A DNA stretch of 64,000 bases from NCBI RefSeq assembly GCF_033115175.1, contig NC_084840.1, positions 79,127,179 through 79,191,178 of the forward strand, given 5' to 3'. Source of the DNA: Lepus europaeus. Lineage: Eukaryota; Chordata; Mammalia; Lagomorpha; Leporidae. Both the position numbers and the translations under genes were made by a program. Below are positions 42,573 to 54,331 of the stretch, in pieces (within the stretch, counting starts at the first letter, position 1; each line of letters begins with the position of its first letter). A model generated the notes under the pieces. It made no database searches, had not been told where the DNA came from, and saw nothing but the letters and a program-made list of their open reading frames with translations.

Positions 42573-44015
42573 GCGCCAAAGAGAAAACCTGTTATGTGAA
42601 ATGGACACTATAAGCAACAATGAACTGATCAGCTCCTGTCCTGACTTTAGATGTACAATGTAATACTCTATCCTTTTTAGTATTTGTTGTTGTTGTTGTT
42701 GTTCTAGTACTATTGGTTGAACTCAGTAATTAACACACAATTATTCTCAGGTGTTTAAATTTTAACTGAAAAGTGATCCCTGTTAAATCTAAGAGTGGAA
42801 AAAGAGAGGGAGGAGATGAACAATTAGGAACATGCTCAATCGGACTGGCCGCAAATGGTGGAGTTAGAAATGTGCAGGGGATTCCAACACAATTCCATCA
42901 AGATGGCATGTACCAATGCCATCGCACTAGTCCAAGTGATCAATTTCAGCTCACAATTGATAGCTCTGATAGGTCTAAGAGTCAAAGAGATCACACAAAC
43001 AAGACAAGTATCTTCTAATACTAACTGATAGAATCAAAAAGGGAGAGAAAGATCCAACATGGGAAGTGGGATACACAGCAGACTCATAGGATGGCAGATG
43101 TCCTAAACAACACTCTGGCCTCAGAATCAGCCCTCAAGGCATTCAGATCTGGCTGAAGAGCCCATGAGAGTATAGCAGGCATGGAAAGCCAAGATATCAT
43201 GGAAAAAAAAAAGACCTAAGTGAATGATCTCTGTGAGTGAGATCCCAGTGGAAAGAACGGGGCCATCAAAGAAGGAGGTACCCTTCTCCGAAGGGAGGAG
43301 AGAACCTCCACTTTGACTATGACCTTTTCGGTATAAGATCAAAGTCAGCGAACTCTAAAGGCTTCCATAGCCCTGGCAACTCATGACTAGAGCCCAGGGA
43401 GATTACTGACGCCATGAACAGGAGTGTCAAATTGTTAAGTCAGCAACAGGAGTCACTGTGTACTTACACCCCATGCGGGATCTGTCCCTAATGTGTCGTC
43501 TAAAGCCAAGTGATGCTATGACTGGTACTGAAACAGTATTTTTAAACTTTGCGTTTCTGTGTGGGCGCAGACTGATGAGGTCTTTACTAATTATATAGTG
43601 AAGTGATCTTCTGTATATAAAGAGAATTGGAAATGAAAAAAAAAAAACAACCTGGTGTTAAAATGGAAATGGCATAGAAAATTAATTATTTTGAAAAAAA
43701 AATTATGTAGGATCTCTGTCGTTAATGTGCTGTACATTGCTATTTAATGCTATAATTAGTAATCCAATGGTAGTTTTTTCACTTTATGTTGCTATATGGG
43801 CAAAATGTTGAAATCTTTACCTAATATATACTAAACTGATCTTCTGTATACAAAGAGAATGGAAAATGAATCTTTACATGAATGGAAGGGGAAAGGGAGC
43901 GGGAGGGGGGTGGGTTGCGGGCGGGAGGGAAGTTATGGGAGGGGGGAAGCCATTGTAACCCATAAGCTATACTTTGGAAATTTATATTCATTAAATAAAA
44001 GTTTAATAAAAAAAA
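42573..44015 (+). mobile_element. L1 3' UTR with internal duplication
   Basis: About 1.44 kb. It contains a (TTG)n at 42686-42703 and two related terminal modules. One, about 43312-43650, ends 'CTTCTGTATATAAAGAGAAT' plus A-run. The other, about 43690-44010, has 'CTTCTGTATACAAAGAGAAT', a G-rich polypurine tract (43887-43948) and 'AAATAAAAGTTTAATAAA'. The doubled design also appears in the minus-strand tail at 18815-19604, so it belongs to the subfamily. Confidence 0.85.
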
Positions 44016-44042
44016 AGAATCATCAGAAATTACTACAAGGAC

Positions 44043-46613
44043 TTGTATACCAGCAAACAGGGAAATCTATCAGAAATGGACAGATTCTTGGACACACACA
44101 ACCTACCTAAATTGAGCCAGGAAGACATAGAAAACCTAAACAGACCCATAACTGACACAGAAATTGAAACAGTAATAAAGGCCCTCCCAACAAAGAAAAG
44201 CCCAGGACCAGATGGATTCACTGCTGAGTTCTACCAGACATTTAGAGAAGAACTAACTCCAATTCTCAAACTATTCAGAACAATTGAAAAAGAGGGAATC
44301 CTCCCAAATTCTTTCTATGAAGCCAGCATCACCTTAATTCCTAAGCCAGAAAAAGATGCAGCATTGAAAGAGAATTACAGACCAATATCCTTGATGAACA
44401 TAGATGCAAAAATACTCAATAAAATTCTGGCCAATAGAATGCAACAACACATTAGAAAGATCATCCACCTAGACCAAGTGGGATTTATCCCTGGTATGCA
44501 GGGATGGTTCAACGTTCACAAAAGAATCAAAGTGATACACCACATTAACAGACTGCAGAAGAAAAACCATATGATTCTCTCAATAGACGCAGAGAAAGCA
44601 CTTGATAAAATACAACACCCTTTCATGATGAAAACTCTAAGCAAACTGGGTATGGAAGGAACATTCCTCAACACAATCAAAGCAATATATGAAAAACCCA
44701 CGGCCAACATCCTATTGATGGGGAAAAATTGGAAGCATTTCCACTGAGATCTGGTACCAGACAGGGATGCCCACTCTCACCACTGCTCTTCAATATAGTT
44801 CTGGAAGTTTTAGCCAGAGCTATTAGGCAAGAAAAAGAAATTAAAGGGATACAAATTGGGAAGGAAGAACTCAAACTATCCCTCTTTGCAGATGATATGA
44901 TTCTTTATTTAGGGGACCCAAAAAACTCTACTAAGAGACTGCTGGAACTCATCGAAGAGTTTGGCAAAGTAGCAGGATATAAAATCAATGCACAAAAATC
45001 AACAGCCTTTGTATACACAGGCAATGCCGCAGCTGAGGAAGAACTTCTAAGATCAATCCCATTCACAATAGCTACAAAAACAATCAAATACCTTGGAATA
45101 AACTTAACCAAGGACATTAAAGATTTCTATGATGAAAACTAGAAAACCTTACAGAAAGAAATAGAAGAGGATACCAAAAAAATGGAGAAATCTTCCATGC
45201 TCATGGATTGGAAGAATCAACACCATCAAAATGTCTATTCTCCCAAAAGCAATTTATACATTCAATGCAATACCAAGCAAGATACCAAATACATTCTTCT
45301 CAGATCTGGAAAAAATGATGCTGAAATTCATATGGAGACACAGAAGACCTCGAATAGATAAAGCAATCTTGTACAACAAAAACAAAGCTGGAGGCATCAT
45401 AATACCAGATTTCAGGACATACTACAAGGCAGTTGTTATCAAAACAGCATGGTACTGGTACAGAAACAGATGGATAGACCAATGGAACAGAATAGAAACA
45501 CCAGAAATCAATCCAAACATCTACAGCCAACTCATATTTGATCAAAGATCCAAAACTAATCCCTGGAATAAGGACAGTCTATTCAATAAATGGTGCTGGA
45601 AAAATTGGATTTCCACGTGCAGAAGCTTGAAGCAAGACCCCTACCATTCACCTTACACAAAAATTCACTCAACATGGATTAAAGACTTAAATCTACGACC
45701 CGAAACCATCAAATTATTAGAGAGCATTGGAGAAACCCTGCAAGATATAGGCACAGGCAAAGACTTCCTGGAAAATACTCCAACAGCACAGGCAGTCAAG
45801 ACCAAAATTAACATTTGGGATTGCATCAAATTGAGAAGTTTCTGTACTTCAAGAGAAACAGTCAGGAAAGTGAAGAGGCAACCGACAGAATGGGAAAAAA
45901 TATTCGCAATCTATACTACAGATAAAGGGTTGATAACCAGAATCTACAAAGAAATCAAGAAAATCCACAACAACAAAACAAACAACCCACTTAAGAGATG
46001 GGCCAAGGACCTCAATAGACATTTTTCGAAAGAGGAAATCCAAATGGCCAACAGACACATGAAAAAATGTTCAAGATCACTAGCAATCAGAGAAATGCAA
46101 ATCAAAACCACAATGAGGTTCCATCTCACCCCGGTGAGAATAGCTCACATTCAGAAATCTACCAACAACAGATGCTGGAGAGGATGTGGGGAAAAAGGGA
46201 CACTAACCCACTGTTGGTGGGAATGCAAACTGGTTAAGCCACTATGGAAGTCTGTCTGGAGATTCCTCAGAAACCTGAACATAACCCTACCATACAACCC
46301 AGCCATCCCACTCCTTGGAATTTACCCAAAGGAATTTAATTTGGCAAATAAAAAAGCCATCTGCACATTAATGTTTATTGCAGCTCAATTCACAATAGCT
46401 AAGACCTGGAACCAACCCAAATGCCCATCAACAGTAGACTGGATAAAGAAATTATGGGACATGTACTCCATAGAATACTATACAGCAGTAAGAAACAACG
46501 AAACCCAGTCATTTGCAACAAGATGGAGCAATCTGGAAAACATCATGCTGAGTGAATTAAGCCAGTCCCAAAGAGAAAAATATCATTTGTTTTCCTTACT
46601 CGGTGACAACTGA
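44043..46613 (+). pseudogene. L1 ORF2 remnant in tandem copy 2
   Basis: The reverse transcriptase core ([25 protein letters not shown] near 44883) and zinc-knuckle end are kept in three frames. No start context or endonuclease is present. Differences from copy 1 (for example CTGAGATC for CTGAGTTC at 44744, AAAGCTGG for AAATCTGG at 45385) are shared with copy 3. Confidence 0.94.
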
Positions 46614-48058
46614 GCGCCAAAGAGAAAACCTGTTATGTGAAATGGACACTATAAGCAACAATGAACTGATCAGCTCCTGTCCTGACTTTAGATGTACAAT
46701 GTAATACTCTATCCTTTTTAGTATTTGTTGTTGTTGTTGTTGTTCTAGTACTATTGGTTGAACTCAGTAATTAACACACAATTATTCTCAGGTGTTTAAA
46801 TTTTAACTGAAAAGTGATCCCTGTTAAATCTAAGAGTGGAAAAAGAGAGGGAGGAGATGAACAATTAGGAACATGCTCAATCGGACTGGCCGCAAATGGT
46901 GGAGTTAGAAATGTGCAGGGGATTCCAACACAATTCCATCAAGATGGCATGTACCAATGCCATCGCACTAGTCCAAGTGATCAATTTCAGCTCACAATTG
47001 ATAGCTCTGATAGGTCTAAGAGTCAAAGAGATCACACAAACAAGACAAGTATCTTCTAATACTAACTGATAGAATCAAAAAGGGAGAGAAAGATCCAACA
47101 TGGGAAGTGGGATACACAGCAGACTCATAGGATGGCAGATGTCCTAAACAACACTCTGGCCTCAGAATCAGCCCTCAAGGCATTCAGATCTGGCTGAAGA
47201 GCCCATGAGAGTATAGCAGGCATGGAAAGCCAAGATATCATGGAAAAAAAAAAGACCTAAGTGAATGATCTCTGTGAGTGAGATCCCAGTGGAAAGAACG
47301 GGGCCATCAAAGAAGGAGGTACCCTTCTCCGAAGGGAGGAGAGAACCTCCACTTTGACTATGACCTTTTCGGTATAAGATCAAAGTCAGCGAACTCTAAA
47401 GGCTTCCATAGCCCTGGCAACTCATGACTAGAGCCCAGGGAGATTACTGACGCCATGAACAGGAGTGTCAAATTGTTAAGTCAGCAACAGGAGTCACTGT
47501 GTACTTACACCCCATGCGGGATCTGTCCCTAATGTGTCGTCTAAAGCCAAGTGATGCTATGACTGGTACTGAAACAGTATTTTTAAACTTTGCGTTTCTG
47601 TGTGGGCGCAGACTGATGAGGTCTTTACTAATTATATAGTGAAGTGATCTTCTGTATATAAAGAGAATTGGAAATGAAAAAAAAAAAAACAACCTGGTGT
47701 TAAAATGGAAATGGCATAGAAAATTAATTATTTTGAAAAAAAAATTATGTAGGATCTCTGTCTTTAATGTGCTGTACATTGCTATTTAATGCTATAATTA
47801 GTAATCCAATGGTAGTTTTTTCACTTTATGTTGCTATATGGGCAAAATGTTGAAATCTTTACCTAATATATACTAAACTGATCTTCTGTATACAAAGAGA
47901 ATGGAAAATGAATCTTTACATGAATGGAAGGGGAAAGGGAGCGGGAGGGGGGTGGGTTGCGGGCGGGAGGGAAGTTATGGGAGGGGGGAAGCCATTGTAA
48001 CCCATAAGCTATACTTTGGAAATTTATATTCATTAAATAAAAGTTTAATAAAAAAAAA
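46614..48058 (+). mobile_element. L1 3' UTR of tandem copy 2
   Basis: It repeats 42573-44015 almost base for base, differing in A-run length near 47678 and in GTCTTTAATGTG for GTCGTTAATGTG near 47760. It ends in the same A-tract and passes directly into copy 3. Confidence 0.93.
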
Positions 48059-50033
48059 GAATCATCAGAAATTACTACAAGGACTTGTATACCAGCAAAC
48101 AGGGAAATCTATCAGAAATGGACAGATTCTTGGACACACACAACCTACCTAAATTGAGCCAGGAAGACATAGAAAACCTAAACAGACCCATAACTGACAC
48201 AGAAATTGAAACAGTAATAAAGGCCCTCCCAACAAAGAAAAGCCCAGGACCAGATGGATTCACTGCTGAGTTCTACCAGACATTTAGAGAAGAACTAACT
48301 CCAATTCTCAAACTATTCAGAACAATTGAAAAAGAGGGAATCCTCCCAAATTCTTTCTATGAAGCCAGCATCACCTTAATTCCTAAGCCAGAAAAAGATG
48401 CAGCATTGAAAGAGAATTACAGACCAATATCCTTGATGAACATAGATGCAAAAATACTCAATAAAATTCTGGCCAATAGAATGCAACAACACATTAGAAA
48501 GATCATCCACCTAGACCAAGTGGGATTTATCCCTGGTATGCAGGGATGGTTCAACGTTCACAAAAGAATCAAAGTGATACACCACATTAACAGACTGCAG
48601 AAGAAAAACCATATGATTCTCTCAATAGACGCAGAGAAAGCACTTGATAAAATACAACACCCTTTCATGATGAAAACTCTAAGCAAACTGGGTATGGAAG
48701 GAACATTCCTCAACACAATCAAAGCAATATATGAAAAACCCACGGCCAACATCCTATTGATGGGGAAAAATTGGAAGCATTTCCACTGAGATCTGGTACC
48801 AGACAGGGATGCCCACTCTCACCACTGCTCTTCAATATAGTTCTGGAAGTTTTAGCCAGAGCTATTAGGCAAGAAAAAGAAATTAAAGGGATACAAATTG
48901 GGAAGGAAGAACTCAAACTATCCCTCTTTGCAGATGATATGATTCTTTATTTAGGGGACCCAAAGAACTCTACTAAGAGACTGCTGGAACTCATCGAAGA
49001 GTTTGGCAAAGTAGCAGGATATAAAATCAATGCACAAAAATCAACAGCCTTTGTATACACAGGCAATGCCGCAGCTGAGGAAGAACTTCTAAGATCAATC
49101 CCATTCACAATAGCTACAAAAACAATCAAATACCTTGGAATAAACTTAACCAAGGACATTAAAGATTTCTATGATGAAAACTAGAAAACCTTACAGAAAG
49201 AAATAGAAGAGGATACCAAAAAATGGAGAAATCTTCCATGCTCATGGATTGGAAGAATCAACACCATCAAAATGTCTATTCTCCCAAAAGCAATTTATAC
49301 ATTCAATGCAATACCAAGCAAGATACCAAATACATTCTTCTCAGATCTGGAAAAAATGATGCTGAAATTCATATGGAGACACAGAAGACCTCGAATAGAT
49401 AAAGCAATCTTGTACAACAAAAACAAAGCTGGAGGCATCATAATACCAGATTTCAGGACATACTACAAGGCAGTTGTTATCAAAACAGCATGGTACTGGT
49501 ACAGAAACAGATGGATAGACCAATGGAACAGAATAGAAACACCAGAAATCAATCCAAACATCTACAGCCAACTCATATTTGATCAAAGATCCAAAACTAA
49601 TCCCTGGAATAAGGACAGTCTATTCAATAAATGGTGCTGGAAAAATTGGATTTCCACGTGCAGAAGCTTGAAGCAAGACCCCTACCATTCACCTTACACA
49701 AAAATTCACTCAACATGGATTAAAGACTTAAATCTACGACCCGAAACCATCAAATTATTAGAGAGCATTGGAGAAACCCTGCAAGATATAGGCACAGGCA
49801 AAGACTTCCTGGAAAATACTCCAACAGCACAGGCAGTCAAAACCAAAATTAACATTTGGGATTGCATCAAATTGAGAAGTTTCTGTACTTCAATAGAAAC
49901 AGTCAGGAAAGTGAAGAGGCAACCGACAGAATGGGAAAAATATTTGCAAACTATACTACAGATAAAGGGTTGATAACCAGAATCTACAAAGAAATCAAGA
50001 AAATCCACAACAACAAAACGAACAACCCACTTG
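48059..50033 (+). mobile_element. L1 tandem copy 3, truncated
   Basis: It starts at the same ORF2 position as copy 2 (AGAATCATC) and ends inside ORF2 at 'AACAACCCACTT', where unrelated sequence GTGTAAATG begins. The 3' UTR and poly(A) are missing. The shared stop lies at 49182-49184. It also has its own frameshift near 49941 (AAAATATTTGCAAACTATAC). Confidence 0.94.
48085..49973 (+). pseudogene. L1 ORF2 remnant in tandem copy 3
   Basis: Frames 48085-48789, 48771-49184 and 49272-49973 encode reverse transcriptase (FADDMILY near 48925) and part of the C-terminal segment. The zinc knuckle is lost to the truncation. Confidence 0.93.
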
Positions 50034-50554
50034 TGTAAATGTTATGTGCAAAAAGGAGGAAGAATATGCCCCCAAATAAGAATACCATTTTATTTCTCTT
50101 TTCAATATATTTGATTTTTAAGAGAAGAATGTTTATTTGATTAAAAAAATCCAATTTTCTGAAACCCTTGGCACTAATGCAATGGACAGGTTATTTCTTT
50201 ACTTTAGAAAGGATTTTAATATCATGTATCCAAATCCACATGTTAAGCAATGAAAAGACTTTTTTTATGTTGTGTATATATATTAATAAGAAATTCTATA
50301 TAATTCTGTAAGCATTGAACTATATCTTTATTAATTCTAAGAAATGTAGAAATCCAAAATCTTGAATAGATTATCCTTTCAAAAAACATGAATTATGTCA
50401 AACATCGAGGTTTCAAATAATATCAGTTGATAAAATCAATGTTCTTTCGTTTCTCTGCATAATATGCCTTGTTCCACCAAGCCAGTGATAGTATCAAGAT
50501 ATGAAAAACAGAGATTGGTAAGTGATAATGGGAAAAATGTTGCATAGTGTAAGC
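50034..50554. other. Unassigned AT-rich sequence right of the L1 array
   Basis: No recognisable repeat or gene. It does not continue L1 or the old L1 fragment interrupted at 32612. Confidence 0.5.
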
Positions 50555-50745
50555 CCTGACAGAATTGGCTGAGAATTGCAGCTCCATCACTGACTGGTAG
50601 TATGAGATAGGGAAAATTACTTAACTCTCCAGGACTTCATTTTCTTGAATGCCAGACATAGGTAGCAGAAGTGGTTGTCGCAATGATGTAGAGAAGCACT
50701 AGGGAGGGTTTCTTTAATGGAAGTAGTACAAGGTAGCTGCTATGG
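50555..50745 (+). mobile_element. MIR SINE
   Basis: 'GAATTGCAGCTCCATCACTG' then 'AAATTACTTAACTCTCCAGG' and 'ACTTCATTTTCTTGAATG' follow the MIR order (CTCTGCCACTTACTAG..AAGTTACTTAACCTCTCTGAGCCTCAGTTTCC). Confidence 0.7.
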
Positions 50746-50984
50746 CTTCCTGTAATGAAGACAATAGATTAAACCCCCACTCTTTTCATCCAAAAAAGAA
50801 ATGGATGTTCAGAATGAGCTTTGTTGATACCTGCTTCCTCACTTGGTACACATCAGTGCACCGCCTGTCCCTGTCTGTTTATCTTCATTAACAATGCCTT
50901 CCTCCCTCTCTCTAACACCATTACATTTTTACAAGACAAACAGATGAGTCTAGAAGCCAGGTAAGCAAACATGGCATGCAGCAT

Positions 50985-51150
50985 GCTGCTGGTCCTGCTT
51001 ATTCAACATGCAGTCCAGAGACTCAGAGCATCAGCCTCTCTAGAGTTCAGTCTTAGGGACTCCCCAATCCCACTTCAGACCACCTGGTTGGAATCAGCAT
51101 TGAAGCAAGCTCTCCAAGTGGACTATGAGCACACAGAAGTCTGACAACCC
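50985..51150 (+). mobile_element. MER5-like DNA transposon remnant
   Basis: 'GCATCAGCCTCTCTAGAG', 'CCCAATCCCACTTCAGACC' and 'GCATTGAAGCAAGCTCTCC' resemble the order of a MER5 (hAT) element (..GCATCACCTGGGAAC..CCCCACCCCAGACCTAC..AACAAGCCCTCCAGG). It is heavily diverged. Confidence 0.5.
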
Positions 51151-52149
51151 CTCTCAAGACCCCTAGACTTTGAATGACACAGAGAATGGCAGACAAATGC
51201 ATGGCATGGATTCCCAGGAAGCTGGAAGTAACAGCAAGGTGAGTGAGCATGGTTGACCCACTCATTTTACACACACAGAATTTGCAAAAAAACCAAGAAA
51301 TTATTTTTTACAAATTTTAATAACAAAGTGAAAAGTGTATCCCAAGAATGCATTATTTCTGCAGCATCATTCTGCCTACCTTTGAGGGACATATGGAATA
51401 ATGACAGTCATAGAAACAAAACTGGAGGATAAAGCAATTTTGTTTATATTTTCATAGCTTGTTTAGTGTTTAAAAAATAAATATGGTTGCGGTGAAGAGA
51501 TGTACCTGACTTATACACTATACAATCTCTATGTCTGACACTTAACAATGCTTGTACAAACTAACACTGAAGGAATGAATGAATCAGAGCCAATCCCCAG
51601 GGGGGGAAAAATGAAACCCTGTTGCATGTGCAGATGAAATACGAGATTGTTTTACAGCTCATATGAATGATCTGGGCAAGAATTTGCTGGTAGCAAGAGC
51701 ACTGGAAAAATTTTTGCAATCTGATTAATTGAACATTTAACAGCTTGTTTTCATGTACAGTTTACTCAATTTATATAAGCAATTACTGAATTTGCATGTA
51801 CAAATGGATGCAGCTCCAAAGCCTAAGGTATTTTTTTATTCAATCTACTAAATTTGAATCATAAAATAGGTTTAAAAGTAGCATTTGGCATGGCTCTCTC
51901 TGCTAATGATAAACAGAACCCCGCATCCTATATTTGAAAAAGGTTATTGGGAAGGTCACTTTTACCAAATAAACTTATTGGATTTGAAATGCATGAAATC
52001 TTGTTTTACAGTTAAAATGCAAGAAAGGAATAAAACTCAATCACATCCTACCTTGATCAAGTCCCAACTCCTGAACTGTCTTAAATTAGTTATGTAGAAA
52101 TGCATCAGGATTTCATTATTTTTTATGACTGAATAATCCTGTGTAAGAA
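51151..52149. other. Unassigned AT-rich sequence
   Basis: A 70-codon frame at 51885 has no recognisable feature, and no repeat was recognised. Confidence 0.5.
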
Positions 52150-52325
52150 GTAGAAGAAAAGAGTTGGTAAGCTCCAAACACAAAGAAAAGATAAGGAAAT
52201 GGAAAAGCTAGTTTCCTGGTTTGATTAGTTACACTATGTTGTGTGTTGAAATGTTGCAATGTACCCCATAAAAATGTTCAAGTATTGCATATTAATCAAA
52301 ATATTTAAAAATAAAATGAAAACAT
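52150..52325 (+). mobile_element. Old L1 3' end
   Basis: 'TGTTGAAATGTTGCAATGTA', 'CCCCATAAAAATGTTCAAG' and 'TATTTAAAAATAAAATGAA' match the ending common to old mammalian L1s (..TGTACCCCATAAATATGTACAATTATTATG..AAAAATAAA). Confidence 0.65.
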
Positions 52326-52569
52326 ACAAAAGAAACAACCCAAAGAAGTCCAGGTGAGGCTGAAATGTGTTCCTAAAATTGATATTATTTTATTTCCTTA
52401 ACATTTTTTCATGGTTTCATGCTGTCATTTAAGAGATGGATAAGATATTTCAAAATTGTAGATTAACTCCATCAAAATTTAACTTGGTATATACTGAGAT
52501 ATTTTAGACTTCATCCCAGCAGTTTGCCTGAATTCTAGTGTGTGTTTTACACTGTGTAAAATTGGTTTC

Positions 52570-52832
52570 CAGAGTAGATATTGTGGCATAGCAAATTAAG
52601 TCCGTGGATTGGTACGCACACATTAGCATCAGAGTGCCAGTTAAAGTCCTGGCTCTTCCACTACTGATCCAGCTTGCTGATAGTGTGCCTGGGAAGTCAG
52701 CAGATGATGGTCCATGTACTTGATTCCCTGCCACCCATGTGGGAAACCATGATGGAGTTCCAGGATTCTGGCTTTGGCGTGGTCAATGCTTGTTGTAGGC
52801 ATTTGGGAGATGAGGAGTAGACATGGATCAAT

Positions 52833-52871
<39 letters not shown>

Positions 52872-52942
52872 ATCCCTCTAGCTAAATTGGCTTTTCAAGT
52901 AGAGGTGCATAAATGAGCATTAAAAAAAAAAAAAAAACTTGG
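52570..52942 (+). mobile_element. C-SINE (old) with (TC)n
   Basis: Forward copy: 'AGTAGATATTGTGGCATAGC', 'GGAAGTCAGCAGATGATGG', a (TC)n at 52831-52868, and an A-run at 52921-52936. Confidence 0.88.
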
Positions 52943-52944
52943 TT

Positions 52945-53250
52945 CTGGGCTGGCACTGAGGCGTAGCCAGTAAAGCCTCCACGAGCAGTGCGATGGATCC
53001 ACAACTGATCTAGCTCCCTGCAATTGTACCTAAGGAATCAGTGGAAGATGGCCCAAGAACTTGGGCCCCTGCACCCATGTAGGAGACCTGAAAAAAGTTC
53101 CTGGGTCATGGCTTTGGATTGGCTCAGCTCTAGGCATTGTGGCCATTTTGGGGAGTGAACCAGCAGATGAAAGATATCTCTCTGTCTCTCTCTCTGTCTC
53201 TCTCTCTCTAATTCTGACTTCCAAATAAATAAGTAAATCTTAAAAAAAGA
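52945..53250 (+). mobile_element. C-SINE
   Basis: Forward copy: 'TTCTGGGCTGGCACTGAGGC', 'GGAATCAGTGGAAGATGGCC', tail 'CAAATAAATAAGTAAATCTT'. It is head to tail with the preceding copy. Confidence 0.92.
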
Positions 53251-53857
53251 ACTTGGCTTATATATAAATAATAAAAAGTTATATTTTCAAATGTTTCATT
53301 ACTTCTAACCAAAGTGAGTTTCATAGGACATTTGTGTGTATATATACATATATATTTCCAACATCTTGATCATATATTAAATATAGTGAATAGTTATTAG
53401 TGAATTCTTATTCTTAGATGTTTTCTTCATGTTTTAAACAGTAAATTCAAAAAGTATCAGTCATTTGATATTCAAAATCATTTTTACACACAAGTGATAA
53501 TTGGAATTTTCATATGAAGTTTTTCAAATCACACAGAAGTGCTGTATGATGGACATTTTCAATATATAAGTTTTGAAATTAATAACTTGAAATCAAGTAA
53601 ACTAAGTCACTTGCATCTTCCTGATTAATAAATCTGAGTCTTTCAATCCCAGATATTCCCAAACTTTTTAATCTTCATTAAAATATATCATAAGAGTTGA
53701 GATGAAAATCAAGAGACTCTTTGACCCATAAAGCAAATCCAATAAATCTCAACTTGCATGAGGCATTGCCACATAATCTAAACCATTCATGAGAACATGT
53801 AAGGATGATTTGTTCATTCAAGTTAACATGCATGTCCTAATCTATTTTTTTTGTTCT
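53251..53857. other. Unassigned AT-rich sequence
   Basis: No gene was recognised. It contains a short (TA)n near 53340-53356. Confidence 0.5.
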
Positions 53858-53884
53858 TTAAAGATTTATTTATTTATATTTGAT

Positions 53885-54331
53885 TTTTTTAACTTTTATT
53901 TAATGAATATAAATTTCCAGTGTACAGCTTATGGATTACAATGGCTTCCCCCTCCCATAACTTCCCTCCCACCCGCAACCCTCCCCTCTCCCGCTCTCTC
54001 TCCCCTTCCATTCACATCAAGATTAATTTTCAATTCTCTTTATATACAGAAGATCAATTTAGTATAAAGATTGCAACAGTTTGCACCCACATAGAAACAC
54101 AAAGTGAAACATACTGTTTGAGTACTAGTTATAGCATTAAATCACAATGTACAGTACATTAAGGACAGAGATCCCACATGAGGAGCAAGTGCACAGTGGC
54201 TCCTGTTGTTGACCCAACAAATTGACTCTCTAGTTTATGGTGCCAGTAACCATCCTAGGCTGTCGTCATGAGTTGCCAAGGCTATGGAAGCCTTCCAAGT
54301 TTGCCGACTCTGATCATATTTAGACAAGGTC
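53885..54331 (-). mobile_element. L1 3' UTR of the ORF2-less element
   Basis: Minus-strand counterpart of the last L1 3' module: TTTAACTTTTATTTAATG, CCAGTGTACAGCTTATGG, the C/T-rich complement of the G tract, and 'GAGTTGCCAAGGCTATGGAA'. Upstream of the GACCTTGTCTAAATATG segment the sequence departs from the L1 at 43320. Confidence 0.92.

Larger units (their letters stand above)
36884..44015 (+). mobile_element. Full-length L1, copy 1 of tandem array
   Basis: It begins GGGGCGGAGCCAAGATGGC, the counterpart of the 5' start of mammalian L1s, and ends with AATAAAAGTTTAATAAAAAA. Parts: 5' UTR 36884-37643, ORF1 37644-38653, ORF2 38752-42572, 3' UTR 42573-44015. ORF1 carries one frameshift and ORF2 carries frameshifts near 39475, 39861 and 40700 plus a stop at 41100-41102, so it is inactive. 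It runs straight into a second copy of its own ORF2 without flanking DNA. No target duplication was found. Confidence 0.95.
44016..48058 (+). mobile_element. L1 tandem copy 2 (3' 4.04 kb)
   Basis: This is nearly identical to 39976-44015, starting inside ORF2 at AGAATCATCAGAAATTAC and ending at the same 3' UTR poly(A). It lacks the 5' UTR, ORF1 and endonuclease. The join places the A-rich end of copy 1 against an A-rich site (AATAAAAAGAATC) in ORF2, so the crossover used about 6-8 bases of A-rich homology. It contains the reverse transcriptase and C-terminal ORF2 parts (44043-44747, 44729-45142, 45231-46613) with the same frame break near 44740 and the same stop (45140-45142) as copy 1. One extra A at about 45175 shifts the frame again. 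Confidence 0.95.

Noticed and set aside
38752-50033. Three independent L1 insertions at 36.9, 44.0 and 48.1 kb
   Set aside because: The units share the same start point in ORF2, the same nonsense codon and the same frame break, and no flanking DNA separates them, so duplication explains them better.
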